The notes beneath the pieces were generated by a model. The model saw only the letters and a list, made by a program, of their open reading frames with translations. It made no database searches and was not told the DNA's origin. 64,000 nt of DNA from Deminuibacter sp966424055 (lineage in GTDB: Bacteria; Bacteroidota; Bacteroidia; Chitinophagales; Chitinophagaceae), in the NCBI GenBank assembly GCA_966424055.1, contig CBJLMB010000026.1, forward strand, positions 27,383 through 91,382, in the 5' to 3' direction. Every line of letters starts with the position of its first letter. Positions within the stretch are counted from its first letter, which is position 1. The translations under genes were made by a program, and so were the position numbers. Shown here piece by piece: positions 47,162 to 56,061 of this stretch.

Positions 47162-48433
47162 TTATGGTTGAATGATTCGATATTTTCCGCTCAAATGCAT
47201 AAGGCTGAATAAGTATAGCAGTCCATCATAATAAGGATCAAAATACCCGTCGGAGTAAAGCTGCAGCCTGGCATTCCATAAAGCATGCACCCATTCAAAA
47301 TGATCGTTCCTGTTGCGGATAAGCGTGGTGGAAGCGGCTGTTGCCACCAACCCGAGCGAGTGTCTCAATTTTCTAAACCCGCCTGCGTCCAGGATAAAGC
47401 CGGGTTTTGTTCCATCTGTGTTAAACTGGTCTTCAAATGAATCGATCCCTTTCGACAAAAGAAAATCCTGAAAACGTTCTGCATACTGCCGCTGCCATTT
47501 TCCATCCTTTCCAAACCAGTTATAATCCATCGTAATATTCATGGGCACCCGCCAGGAATCGTACCGGAAAGCGGCCGCATTCCCGTGCATCATGCGGGGT
47601 TCACCGCTGAAATCTGTATAGTCGGCTGTAAGACCTGTTTGTTTGTTACAGGCCCTGTGCAAAAAAGCACGGGCAGTATCGGCACAGTCTTGATAAAAAT
47701 CCTGGTGGCCATCTTTTGCATACATTGCCCATACTTCGAAAAATGCAGGCAAGTGATAAGATGGATCTGTCCAGTTGTAATTGCTGCCTTCGGGGGTAAA
47801 GGCAATTTGCTTATGGCCGGTATTGATCAGGTTGAATATCCCATCCGATCCGTCTTTACGCCACATGGCATCTAAAATATATCTTGCTTCCTGATAGTAA
47901 TTGATGCCGGTTTGATCGCCCCAACGGTTGGAAGCAAACAACAGGGCTGTAATAAAATACAGTTCTCCGTCCGATGCCGAGCCTTCCGAATTTTTACGCA
48001 TTGTTTGCGGGTTGATGCTCCAGGCAAAATAACCTGCACGGGGCCCATCCCTGTGCTGCAAGTATTTTTTTGTCCAGCGCCAGATCCTGTCAAACACTTC
48101 TTTTTTGTTCAGTTGAACGGCGATCATCATCCCATAGGAAAGCCCTTCTGTACGGGCATCATGGTTCTTCAGGTCACATACATAGGCCATCGAATCACCC
48201 ACTTCAAAATAAATAGTATGGCTTCCGCCAAACAGTTCATGGTAAACCTGGTCAATTTTTGCATCGATATCAGCCTGCCGGTAACCTGCTTCTGCAAAAA
48301 CATTGCGGTATTTCCCTGAATAAAAAGCAGGCATGCTTTTTTCCGCAGCCCGGTCTTGTGCAATAGCATCTGTTGTGCCCGTGGTCAACACCAGGGAACA
48401 ATACAGTAAAATAATTATCTGGTACCGGCACAT
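47162..48433 (-). CDS. GH8 reducing-end xylose-releasing exo-oligoxylanase (Rex-like)
   Basis: 423 residues from the ATG at 48431-48433. An upstream in-frame start adds 45 residues of basic, non-signal sequence, while this Met begins a signal peptide ending DAIAQ. The (alpha/alpha)6 barrel carries NHDARTEGLSYGMM with the acid Glu 96, GSASDGELYF (Asp 155), and AFRYDSWRVPMN with Asp 292, spaced like the acid and base of Bacillus halodurans Rex. Such enzymes take xylose from the reducing end of xylo-oligosaccharides. It is the first gene of the five-gene degradative xylan operon (esterase follows by 5 nt). Its leader is about 345 nt long if the promoter at 48786-48793 is used. Confidence 0.9.
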   Translation of the reverse strand: MCRYQIIILLYCSLVLTTGTTDAIAQDRAAEKSMPAFYSGKYRNVFAEAGYRQADIDAKIDQVYHELFGGSHTIYFEVGDSMAYVCDLKNHDARTEGLSYGMMIAVQLNKKEVFDRIWRWTKKYLQHRDGPRAGYFAWSINPQTMRKNSEGSASDGELYFITALLFASNRWGDQTGINYYQEARYILDAMWRKDGSDGIFNLINTGHKQIAFTPEGSNYNWTDPSYHLPAFFEVWAMYAKDGHQDFYQDCADTARAFLHRACNKQTGLTADYTDFSGEPRMMHGNAAAFRYDSWRVPMNITMDYNWFGKDGKWQRQYAERFQDFLLSKGIDSFEDQFNTDGTKPGFILDAGGFRKLRHSLGLVATAASTTLIRNRNDHFEWVHALWNARLQLYSDGYFDPYYDGLLYLFSLMHLSGKYRIIQP

Positions 48434-48785
48434 GGATCTATACCTGTATTTGTAGATTGTTAAATAGAGGGGAGAAAAAAACTCCCCCCTTTGATGATCG
48501 ACTGCATTGACCATTATAAAAACTGTTCTGAAAATATGTATGTAAACAGGCTTCCTCCATTGCCCCATTCATCACACAACAACCTGTTCACTATATATAA
48601 GCGTGTGCTTGTTACCATAATGGAACAGTACAGGTTTTGTAAAACAGGGCTTTTGTTGCGCTGCAGAAAATGGTTCAGCTGCACAGTAAGCGACATAGGT
48701 TGGTGTTTGTATAATACGGCAATCGTTAATTGAATCATAGCAAATGGCAATTGAAGCATCTTCTTTCAATAATAAAAAGAGAACA
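48434..48785 (-). other. Leader region of the GH8 operon
   Basis: 352 nt without a convincing gene. Near the start codon a stem GGGGAG/CTCCCC with a seven-base loop lies at 48469-48487, which on the mRNA would form about 35 nt upstream of the ATG, with a run of seven U in the loop. It could influence translation or early termination. Short frames here have no recognisable family. Confidence 0.45.
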
Positions 48786-48854
48786 CAAAACTAACCGCAG
48801 CCATATTTTTGTTATTGCCTGAATCAGGCATTTCCTAGCACAAATTCGTCAACC
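48786..48854 (-). promoter_or_regulatory. Promoter and putative HTCS operator of the GH8-GH10 operon
   Basis: Plus-strand motif TAGCACAAATTCGTCAACC at 48836-48854 shares 17 of 19 bases with the motif at 37978-37996. On the minus strand a perfect -7 box TAGTTTTG (48786-48793) follows after exactly 42 nt, the same spacing as at the SusCD operon. A short palindrome (TGCCTGA-A-TCAGGCA, 48816-48830) lies between them. No -33 box is visible. The motif is 67 nt beyond the stop codon of the HTCS gene. Confidence 0.65.
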
Positions 48855-48920
48855 AATACACGAACAGGTTGTTTTTCATTTGATAGTCAAGCAACTGCTA
48901 TCAGCATCCGCGTTCAACGC

Positions 48921-51900
48921 TCACAATAGTTCACCTGGCGCATTCTCTGCCTTCAGGTCAAGCCTTTTGCGCTTGAGCGCAATGTATTCTGAGGGTGAAA
49001 GGTTGAATTTGGCCTTAAATGCCCGGGTAAAATAATTGGGCGTAGTAAAGCCAACCATATAACTTATTTCAGAGATCTTCCTATCGCTTTTTTCGAGCAG
49101 GTCAGCTGCTTTGTTCAATTTAATAGAGCGGATGAACTCTACAGGTGTTTCCCCTGTGAGATCAACAATCTTCCGGTACAGCGAGGCATGGCTCATATAA
49201 ACCTGTTTACACAGGTCTTCAACAGACAGGCTGACGCTGTCCAGATTCAATTCGATATATTTTGTAATGGACAATAACAATTTTTCATCTTCTGATTGCA
49301 GCTCCACCGCAGGTGTTTCAACATGCAACCGCCTGGTATAGGTTTGCCTGAGCTGTTGATTGAGCATTACCAGGTTCCTGATCTTCATTTTTAATATCTC
49401 AAAGCTGAAAGGTTTGGTCAGGTAATCGCTGGCGCCGGTATCCAGCCCTTTAAGCTGGTAAGCTTCTGTTGTGAGCGCAGTAAGTAAAATAACGGGAATA
49501 TGACTGGTTCTTTTGTCTGATTTGATCTTCCGGCTCAGTTCAATGCCATCCATGTTCGGCATGGTAATGTCGCTGACTATGATATCCGGGTGTCTTGCTA
49601 TGGCCTTCTGCCATCCCTCCTTCCCGTCTGCCGCTTCAATGATCTTATAAAAATTCGTAAGGCCATCCTTCAAGTAAGTCCGGAAATCTTCATTATCCTC
49701 TACCAATAATACGGTTAGCATATGGGTTGCCGGTACAGCAGCCGGCAGGGCGGCAGTTGCATCAACGGGTGCTTCCTCAACCGTTTCTTCCACTGCTGCA
49801 GTTGCCTTCACAACATTCCTGACAGCCTCCAGGGGTAACCTTACCGTAAAAACACAACCATTGCCCGGTTCACTTACCACCTCAATGGTTCCACCGTGTA
49901 GCTGTACAAATTCTTTGGCAATGGATAAACCTATACCACTGCCCTGGTTGAGCATCCCGGCTTGCGCTCCTCCCTGAAAGAAACGGTCGAATACCCGGTG
50001 CTGCTCACCATCCGGAATGCCACACCCGGTGTCAGCTATAATTATCAAGAACTCGTTTGAAGGATGCACCTGTTTTATTTCCAATGAAACTTTCCCCCTG
50101 CTTCCTGTGAACTTGAATGCATTTCCAAGCAGGTTGAACAATACACGCTCTATCTTATCCCGGTCGAAAAATGTATAGAAATGGGGCAACCTGGTTTCAA
50201 CAGTAAACAAGATCTGCTTCCGTTCGGCTATATCTTTAAAAGATTCCGCCGCTTCTTTCAGAAAAGCAACAATATCGCCCTGTATACAGTTGAGTTTCAT
50301 TTCCCGGTCTGCCAGCTTTCGAAAATCGACCAGTTCGTTTACCAGGTTAAGTAATCTCCGTCCATTCCGTTTCACCATACCCAGCAGTTCGCGTTTTTGC
50401 CAGTCAGTTTCTTTTTCATGCAAATTTTCTACCGGTCCCATGATAAGAGAAAGTGGTGTACGAAACTCATGACTTAAGTTGGTGAGGAATTTAATTTTTA
50501 ACTGGTCAAACTCGTGCAGCCGTTCTGCTTCCCGTCTTTCCTGTTCAATCAACTGTTTCATGTGAAGCCTTTCCTGTTCCAGGGCAAACCTGTTTTTGAG
50601 CTTTTGAATCCCCCTGTACCGGATAGCCCCTAATGCAAGCGCTGCTATTAAAATATAGGCTGCATAAGCATATCCTGTCATCCAGAACGGAGGCGATACA
50701 TATATTTTGATGGTTGCCGGCTGGGTGATCCATGCGCCATTACAATTTTTGGCTCTTACCTCGAGAATATAATTCCGGGGATATAAATTGGTAAATACCG
50801 CCGTTCTGGATGTTCCGATATCGTTCCAGTCTTTGTCAAAACCATCCAGCCGGTACATATACCGGTTTTCACCCGGGGTGGTATAGTCCAGCGCAGTAAA
50901 ATCAACTGAGAAATTCTGTTTGTAATCCAGCCTGATCTCGCCGGCGATAGATATATCCTGCTGTATAGCGCTTCCTGCGCCCGGTGTAACAGTATGACCG
51001 CCGATCTTCAAACCGGTAAATACCACGGCAGGCACATGCATATTATCGCGGAGTGCATCCGGTTTAAAATAATTGAAGCCTTCCATTCCGCCAAAGAAAA
51101 GCAGGCCGGTGCTTTCTTTTAAACCGGCACCCAGGTGAAAAGAGCTTGGCTGCAAACCATTTTGTGAACTGTAATTTTTGAATGTACAGGTAGCGGGGTC
51201 CAGACAACTGAGCCCTTTATTGGTGCTAACCCATAGTTTGCCCGCTTCATCTTCCAGTATTTTGTAGATGACGATATTCGCCAGCCCCTGCTGTTCTGCA
51301 TAATTGATAAAGCGGTTGTGTATATAGTCCAGCCGGCACAGCCCCCCGCTGGTGGTACCTGCCCATATTAGGCCTTTCCTGTCTATATGAAGCGAGATCG
51401 CTTCATCCAGGGGCAGATCGGTATTGCCCCGGTTAAATACCTGGCAAGTGCGCTGCACGGGATTATACAAAGCCACTCCTGCCCCCACTGTACCGATCAC
51501 CATATTGCCCGCACTGTCCTGTTCAATGGCCCGGATAAATCCGTCGGAAAGCGGCCTGCTCCAGCGGGTTCCCTCCCTGACCCTTTCACCTATACGATAA
51601 AATATCCCCGACTTCGGCTCGTACATACAAACCCCTCTGCCATTGGTGCCCAGCCATATATTTCCCTGCAGGTCTTTTTTGATACAGAAAATATCGTTAC
51701 TGGGCAAATTGCCGGGGCCGCTACCTGCTGTGTAATGCCGCAGCCCGCCATTGCGGATGTCCAGAACATATACGCCCTGGTGAAATGTACCCACCCAAAG
51801 CTCATGGCCGCTACGCTCGAGGGCAAGTATGGCAGGAACCGCGGCAGACGAGCTGCCGCCCAGTAATATATGTTTAAACAAACCTGTTTTCCGGTCAAAT

Positions 51901-53069
51901 AAATTCAATCCACCACCATCTGTGCCTACATATATTTCCCCACCGGCGGCTTCGGCAAAAGAAGTTACTTTGGGAGAACTAAGCCCATGGGGATCGAAGG
52001 GACTGTATTGGGCAATATTGAAAAAAGCAAGGTTCTTATCATATTTGTTTATTCCGTCCTGGTTGGTGCCTATCCAGTACAGGCCATGTTCATCAATAAA
52101 TATACTGAGCACCGACCTTCCTTTAAAACTGTACTTGTTGCGATCATCGCTTTTTATCCGCTCTACCAGGCCTGTTTGCGGATCAAAAATGTTCAGCCCA
52201 TCCTCTGTTCCAACCCAAAGTTTACCGGTTGCATCAGGTGTTATACAGTATATAAGATTGCTGCTTAGGCTATGATCATTGGTATGGCTGTAGCTGAAAT
52301 TTTTAAAATGCGCACCGTCTGCCTGCAGCATGTTCAAGCCTCCATTGTTTGTGCCCAACCATAAACGGCCATTCCTGTCTTCGGTAATCACCCTGATGAA
52401 ACTATCGCTTAGTGCCCTGTGTTCTGCAGACACCATATTGAAGCGGGCAAAGCTATCTGAGCCTGCCTGGCGGAGATAGAGGCCTTTATTCGTTCCTACC
52501 CATAGTCTTTTTTGATTGTCCCTGTAAACACAGGTAACTGTGTTGAACAATAGCCCGCCCGTACGGGCCGGATGGGTCGTATAATCCTTTGTATGCCGGC
52601 TGACCGGGTCAAATAAGATCAGTCCTGCATAGCTGCCTACCCAGAGGCGCCCGGCCCCATCTGAGCAAATCGTCAGCACAGCGGTGCCGCTGGTAATATT
52701 GTAATTGTGAAAGCAATCCTTTTGCCTGTCGTACACTGACAAAGTCCTGTTTGTACCTACCCAGAGATTCCCCTGCGCATCTTCATACAGTACACGTATC
52801 TGGTTGGTGGCAATGCTATTGGTATCTTTCGCAGTATGGTTGTATACCCTGAAGCTGGTTCCATCAAACCTGTTCAGCCCGTCTTCAGTGGCAAACCACA
52901 TGTACCCCAGCCTGTCCTTTAGTATATAGTTGACAGTATTGGAAGACAGGCCATGAATACTGCTGAAGTTTATAAAATTTAAACCAGCCGGCTGAGCGGC
53001 ACTCTTCTGCCACAGCAGGATCAGTAACAATATGGTTATACTGTGTCGCACAATCGTTAGGGTTCTCAT
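48921..53069 (-). CDS. Hybrid two-component system regulator (HTCS), xylan PUL
   Basis: 1382 residues from the ATG at 53067-53069 (a Met ten codons earlier is possible, but this one begins the signal peptide MRTLTIVRHSITILLLILLW). The periplasmic sensor has two propellers of reg_prop repeats (YMWFATEDGLNRFDG, LWVGTNKGLYL and others, about 30-660) and a Y_Y_Y domain (about 690-765). A single membrane helix (about 775-795) leads to HisKA (His 867 in NLSHEFRTP), HATPase_c (NLLGNAFKF, DTGCGIP, GSGIGLSI), an Ala/Val/Glu-rich linker (about 1085-1115), a receiver (Asp 1167 in VSDITMP) and an AraC-type HTH (about 1280-1370). It should sense a xylo-oligosaccharide and activate the two xylan operons, both of which carry the same upstream motif. 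Confidence 0.95.
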   Translation of the reverse strand: MRTLTIVRHSITILLLILLWQKSAAQPAGLNFINFSSIHGLSSNTVNYILKDRLGYMWFATEDGLNRFDGTSFRVYNHTAKDTNSIATNQIRVLYEDAQGNLWVGTNRTLSVYDRQKDCFHNYNITSGTAVLTICSDGAGRLWVGSYAGLILFDPVSRHTKDYTTHPARTGGLLFNTVTCVYRDNQKRLWVGTNKGLYLRQAGSDSFARFNMVSAEHRALSDSFIRVITEDRNGRLWLGTNNGGLNMLQADGAHFKNFSYSHTNDHSLSSNLIYCITPDATGKLWVGTEDGLNIFDPQTGLVERIKSDDRNKYSFKGRSVLSIFIDEHGLYWIGTNQDGINKYDKNLAFFNIAQYSPFDPHGLSSPKVTSFAEAAGGEIYVGTDGGGLNLFDRKTGLFKHILLGGSSSAAVPAILALERSGHELWVGTFHQGVYVLDIRNGGLRHYTAGSGPGNLPSNDIFCIKKDLQGNIWLGTNGRGVCMYEPKSGIFYRIGERVREGTRWSRPLSDGFIRAIEQDSAGNMVIGTVGAGVALYNPVQRTCQVFNRGNTDLPLDEAISLHIDRKGLIWAGTTSGGLCRLDYIHNRFINYAEQQGLANIVIYKILEDEAGKLWVSTNKGLSCLDPATCTFKNYSSQNGLQPSSFHLGAGLKESTGLLFFGGMEGFNYFKPDALRDNMHVPAVVFTGLKIGGHTVTPGAGSAIQQDISIAGEIRLDYKQNFSVDFTALDYTTPGENRYMYRLDGFDKDWNDIGTSRTAVFTNLYPRNYILEVRAKNCNGAWITQPATIKIYVSPPFWMTGYAYAAYILIAALALGAIRYRGIQKLKNRFALEQERLHMKQLIEQERREAERLHEFDQLKIKFLTNLSHEFRTPLSLIMGPVENLHEKETDWQKRELLGMVKRNGRRLLNLVNELVDFRKLADREMKLNCIQGDIVAFLKEAAESFKDIAERKQILFTVETRLPHFYTFFDRDKIERVLFNLLGNAFKFTGSRGKVSLEIKQVHPSNEFLIIIADTGCGIPDGEQHRVFDRFFQGGAQAGMLNQGSGIGLSIAKEFVQLHGGTIEVVSEPGNGCVFTVRLPLEAVRNVVKATAAVEETVEEAPVDATAALPAAVPATHMLTVLLVEDNEDFRTYLKDGLTNFYKIIEAADGKEGWQKAIARHPDIIVSDITMPNMDGIELSRKIKSDKRTSHIPVILLTALTTEAYQLKGLDTGASDYLTKPFSFEILKMKIRNLVMLNQQLRQTYTRRLHVETPAVELQSEDEKLLLSITKYIELNLDSVSLSVEDLCKQVYMSHASLYRKIVDLTGETPVEFIRSIKLNKAADLLEKSDRKISEISYMVGFTTPNYFTRAFKAKFNLSPSEYIALKRKRLDLKAENAPGELL

Positions 53070-53328
53070 TGCTGCTCCCGTTTTCCGGTAGCAGTTCAAT
53101 GGTTAAAAAATGGCAATTGAAAGAAGGCAAGATTGAACAGTCTTTCTTTAGTAGGCCAAAATACAATAAAATCCGCATTATGCAATCGGTTGCATTATTT
53201 TTTATTGACAGTCCTGCAGGTTATGCCCAAGTTAAAAATGGCAAACCACTAGCCTGGTCTACAAGAAATTCATTTCCGGAATATGCAAAAAAAGAAGAAA
53301 AGAAAAAGTTTCTCAAGCTGGGGATCTA

Positions 53329-53784
53329 TCAAGCTGTATGTAGCGGATGATTGGAAAGTGCATGGGTGGTTGATGGAAGCCTGTCCGGCGGCATCCAGCT
53401 GCGTCTCGCAGCTGGGCTCATCAGCAGTTCCCTGGTATAGAACTGCAGGAGATAATCCTTCTGCAGAAAAGGTTGTTGTAAAAAGATACTGATCTCTCCG
53501 TCTGTCAGGGCGGTGATATTCCTGGTAACCAGGTAGTGGGTGATGATCAGGGTATAAGATAAAGTGATGGTTTCATGATAACCTGCACTATCCGTGTTCT
53601 GCCCACCCATGCTTATATTGTATTGTTTGATGCCTGTTCTGATCTTTTGCAACGCATCCGGCAGTGAATACCTGGTGCAGTACCAGATGGCTACCATGAA
53701 ATGCGCTGTATGTGTCCACTGCTCCTTGGGCAGGGTACAGTTTTCGAATTGTGCTACCAGCAGACCGGCTTGCTCCAGGTTCAT
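53329..53784 (-). CDS. Conserved protein of unknown function (WTHxAHF type)
   Basis: 151 residues, soluble, no signal peptide. It starts MNLEQAGLLVAQFENCTLPK and contains EQWTHTAHFMVAIWYC (about 21-36), IRTGIKQYNISMGGQNTDSAGYHETIT (split motif, about 48-75) and a TDGEISIFLQ helix. I recognise this as a widespread but uncharacterised bacterial family with conserved His, Tyr-Asn and GYHET residues, which could line a small-molecule or metal site. It lies 1 nt downstream of an Lrp/AsnC regulator gene in the same direction, so the two form an operon and the regulator may control it. No function is assigned. Confidence 0.75.
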   Translation of the reverse strand: MNLEQAGLLVAQFENCTLPKEQWTHTAHFMVAIWYCTRYSLPDALQKIRTGIKQYNISMGGQNTDSAGYHETITLSYTLIITHYLVTRNITALTDGEISIFLQQPFLQKDYLLQFYTRELLMSPAARRSWMPPDRLPSTTHALSNHPLHTA

Positions 53785-53785
53785 A

Positions 53786-54232
53786 TCAAAATGCTTTGGG
53801 GTTGATCTCTTCTTTATAACTGCTTAGTACAATCGTCGTGCTGGTCCGGGTAACAGCCTTGATGGCTTTGATCCGGCGTACCAGCAGCTCTTCCAGGGCC
53901 GTCGTATCCTTTACCAGCACCTTTAGCAACAGGTCGGCGTCGCCGGCTATATGATGGCATTCCAGCACTTCATGCATCGCGACGATCTGTTCCTTCACCT
54001 GCACGTTCTTCGTGTGGTCGATCCATACATGTATAAAAGCTAAGAGATGCAGGGAAAGCTTTTCCCTGTTCAGCTTTACGGTATAACCATCGATAATGCC
54101 TGACCTGCCAAGCTTCCTTAGTCTTTCTGTAACAGCAGGCAGGGAAAGGTTCACCTTCCTGGCAATATCGGCGCCCGTCATGCGGGCATTCTGTATAAGC
54201 AGCTTCAGTATCCTGCTGTCAAAAGCATCCAT
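53786..54232 (-). CDS. Lrp/AsnC family transcriptional regulator
   Basis: 148 residues. The N-terminal winged helix-turn-helix is at about 4-62 (ILKLLIQNARMTGADIARKV, then LSLPAVTERLRKLGRSGII, then DGYTVKLNREKL). The C-terminal RAM/AsnC effector domain is at about 65-145 (AFIHVWIDHTKNVQV, then CHHIAGDADLLLKVLV, then IKAVTRTSTTIVLSSYKEE). Proteins of this family sense amino acids or related molecules and act as dimers or octamers. It is followed after 1 nt by an unknown conserved gene. No operator could be identified in the 5' flank. Confidence 0.9.
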   Translation of the reverse strand: MDAFDSRILKLLIQNARMTGADIARKVNLSLPAVTERLRKLGRSGIIDGYTVKLNREKLSLHLLAFIHVWIDHTKNVQVKEQIVAMHEVLECHHIAGDADLLLKVLVKDTTALEELLVRRIKAIKAVTRTSTTIVLSSYKEEINPKAF

Positions 54233-54676
54233 AATGGTATCATCTTTCGGTAAAACTAGCTAATACATTATTTAAGTTTGTAAGTATGAAAAAACAAAAG
54301 CTATTATTAAACAATATTTCTGTATTGCTTAATATCAGCTTTACCAGGAACAATAAAGCAGCAGCAGGCATCAAAATTCACTATCTGTTATCCATCGTAT
54401 TTCCACCATTGCTCCTTATCCCCTTGCTAAAATGATCACCAACTGGCCGGGGCACAACACCTGTTTGTAGAACCATGGTTCCAAAGTTTCATGGTTCCAA
54501 AGTTCAAGTGTTTTATTGTGGGGCAGATATATTCCTACAGTGGAGAAGCCAACCATCTAACAATCTTTCAACCATCTAACAATCGAGTAATGGAACTTTT
54601 GAACACCTGGAACGATTGGAACAACCGCAGTTCCAAAGTTTCCTGATGCGTTTGCTCTTTTAACACGGGGTGTTTG
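54233..54676. repeat. Intergenic region with short tandem repeats
   Basis: 444 nt. It contains a 15-bp tandem repeat CATGGTTCCAAAGTT (54474-54488 and 54490-54504) with a partial third copy near 54630, and a 16-bp repeat CAACCATCTAACAATC (54550-54565 and 54569-54584). A 49-codon plus-strand frame (54286-54435) is discussed as a finding and not called as a gene. No other gene is supported. Confidence 0.7.
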
Positions 54677-55669
54677 TTATAGTAAAGATTTTTTTCTCAA
54701 CGCATCCCAAAACGCTGACGGAAGACTGGTGATGGCCATTTCAACATTTTCTTTTACCTTATTCATACGCGTGGTATTCAATGCCACACTGGAAACACCT
54801 GGAACCCGTAAGCCGTATTGTATACAAGCATGCGCCGGGGCAATTGCAAATGCTTCACAGGTTTCAAAAAAATCCTTTCGCCACTGGATAAGCCGCTGTT
54901 GCGCTTCATCTTCACCTGTCACTAAACGGTAATTAAAATATGCACCGCCGGTAAGATACCCGCCATTGAAAACGGCAGAATTCACTACCCATGTTCCCCT
55001 ATCGCTTAGTTGTTTTATAAATACTGAGAGTGCATCAGGATGTGAATACAATGTCATACTGTTGGCAAACATAACCCAATCCAAATCAATATGTGTTGTG
55101 ATCTCTTGAATTACGCGCCAGTCCTTCGCACCTATTCCAACCGCTTTAACCAATCCCTTATTCTTCAACTCGAACAATGCCTGGTAAGCATCCAGAATAC
55201 CGGCGAATCTTTTTTTCCTGCTTTGCGCATCGGGCGCGCCTAACAGATATTCATCGGGATCATGAACAGATACCAATGCAGCATTATATGTCCCAAGTAA
55301 TTGGTTGCCTTGTTCATAACACTGCAATATACCTTCGTAACCAATGCGCTGTTCTGCGTCATGTTTAATATTCTTCCAAACCCCCTGTTCAAATGTGGGC
55401 TCTTCGCCGCGTAATGGCACCCTGTACCAACCGAGTTTATTACTTATTATTACATCTTCCGGGGGTACCTGTAATTTTGTTAACGCATCCCCAAGTGATT
55501 GCAAGGCAAGTCCTGCCCCATACTTTCCGGCGCAGTCAAACACCACCGGCTTAACCGAATAGCGTAATGCTGCCGCTACAATACCCTGCTTTTCTTCTGC
55601 AGTTAGTTCTACATATAAATTACCAAGTCCACTGGTTCCAAATATTACCGGGGGAAGTTCAAATCCCAT
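54677..55669 (-). CDS. Aldo/keto reductase, L-fucose or D-threo-aldose 1-dehydrogenase-like
   Basis: 330 residues, cytosolic. The (beta/alpha)8 fold starts PPVIFGTSGLGNL. Likely tetrad residues are Asp in VVFDCAGKYGAG, Tyr in GKYG, Lys in ISNKLGW and His in VSVHDPDEY. The C-terminal part holds the NADP-binding elements (VVNSAVFNGGYLTGG, then RVPGVSSVALNTTRM). Relatives oxidise L-fucose, D-arabinose or L-galactose at C1 to the lactone, the first step of a non-phosphorylative route. It is the third gene of a FucP-mutarotase-reductase operon (50 nt after the mutarotase), which supports a fucose-type substrate. The later pathway enzymes are not in the window. Confidence 0.85.
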   Translation of the reverse strand: MGFELPPVIFGTSGLGNLYVELTAEEKQGIVAAALRYSVKPVVFDCAGKYGAGLALQSLGDALTKLQVPPEDVIISNKLGWYRVPLRGEEPTFEQGVWKNIKHDAEQRIGYEGILQCYEQGNQLLGTYNAALVSVHDPDEYLLGAPDAQSRKKRFAGILDAYQALFELKNKGLVKAVGIGAKDWRVIQEITTHIDLDWVMFANSMTLYSHPDALSVFIKQLSDRGTWVVNSAVFNGGYLTGGAYFNYRLVTGEDEAQQRLIQWRKDFFETCEAFAIAPAHACIQYGLRVPGVSSVALNTTRMNKVKENVEMAITSLPSAFWDALRKKSLL

Positions 55670-55719
55670 CTTTGTTCATTAAGTATTTAAAACAATTTTC
55701 AATACCACACAATGGAATG

Positions 55720-56061
55720 CTAAGAGGGTAATTGAAATATTTTCTTCATCAAAACCCATTTTTCTCCTTCCTTAGCCCATGGAAGTGGTTGTTGAAACTG
55801 CATCATCAGCGCTTCCCACTCCTGAACCTTGGGGTTGAGGCTGTCTAACCTGTTCTTTTCCTCAAATGAAAATCCATCCTGCACTTCCATGATCATGAAC
55901 AAACGGTTCGCGGTGCGATAGATTTCCATGTTTGTGATCCCGGCATCCCGGATGCATTTGCTAACCTCGGGCCAGCCGTTCTCTGCCTGATGCCAGTTCT
56001 CATATTCATTTATCAACGCCGGATCATTTTTTAAATCAAGCGCCAGTGTATATCTTTTCAT
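55720..56061 (-). CDS. L-rhamnose/L-fucose mutarotase family protein (RhaM-like)
   Basis: 113 residues, a ferredoxin-like dimeric alpha+beta barrel. Family features are YTLALDLKNDPALINEYENW at the N-terminus, GWPEVSKCIRDAGITNMEIY, RLFMIMEVQDGFSFEEK and QQPLPWAKEGEKWVLM near the end. Members interconvert the alpha and beta anomers of 6-deoxyhexoses such as rhamnose or fucose, supplying the anomer used by the next enzyme. The start overlaps the stop of the FucP-like gene by 4 nt (ATGA type), showing translational coupling. The partners (fucose symporter, aldose dehydrogenase) favour fucose over rhamnose as substrate. Confidence 0.9.
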   Translation of the reverse strand: MKRYTLALDLKNDPALINEYENWHQAENGWPEVSKCIRDAGITNMEIYRTANRLFMIMEVQDGFSFEEKNRLDSLNPKVQEWEALMMQFQQPLPWAKEGEKWVLMKKIFQLPS

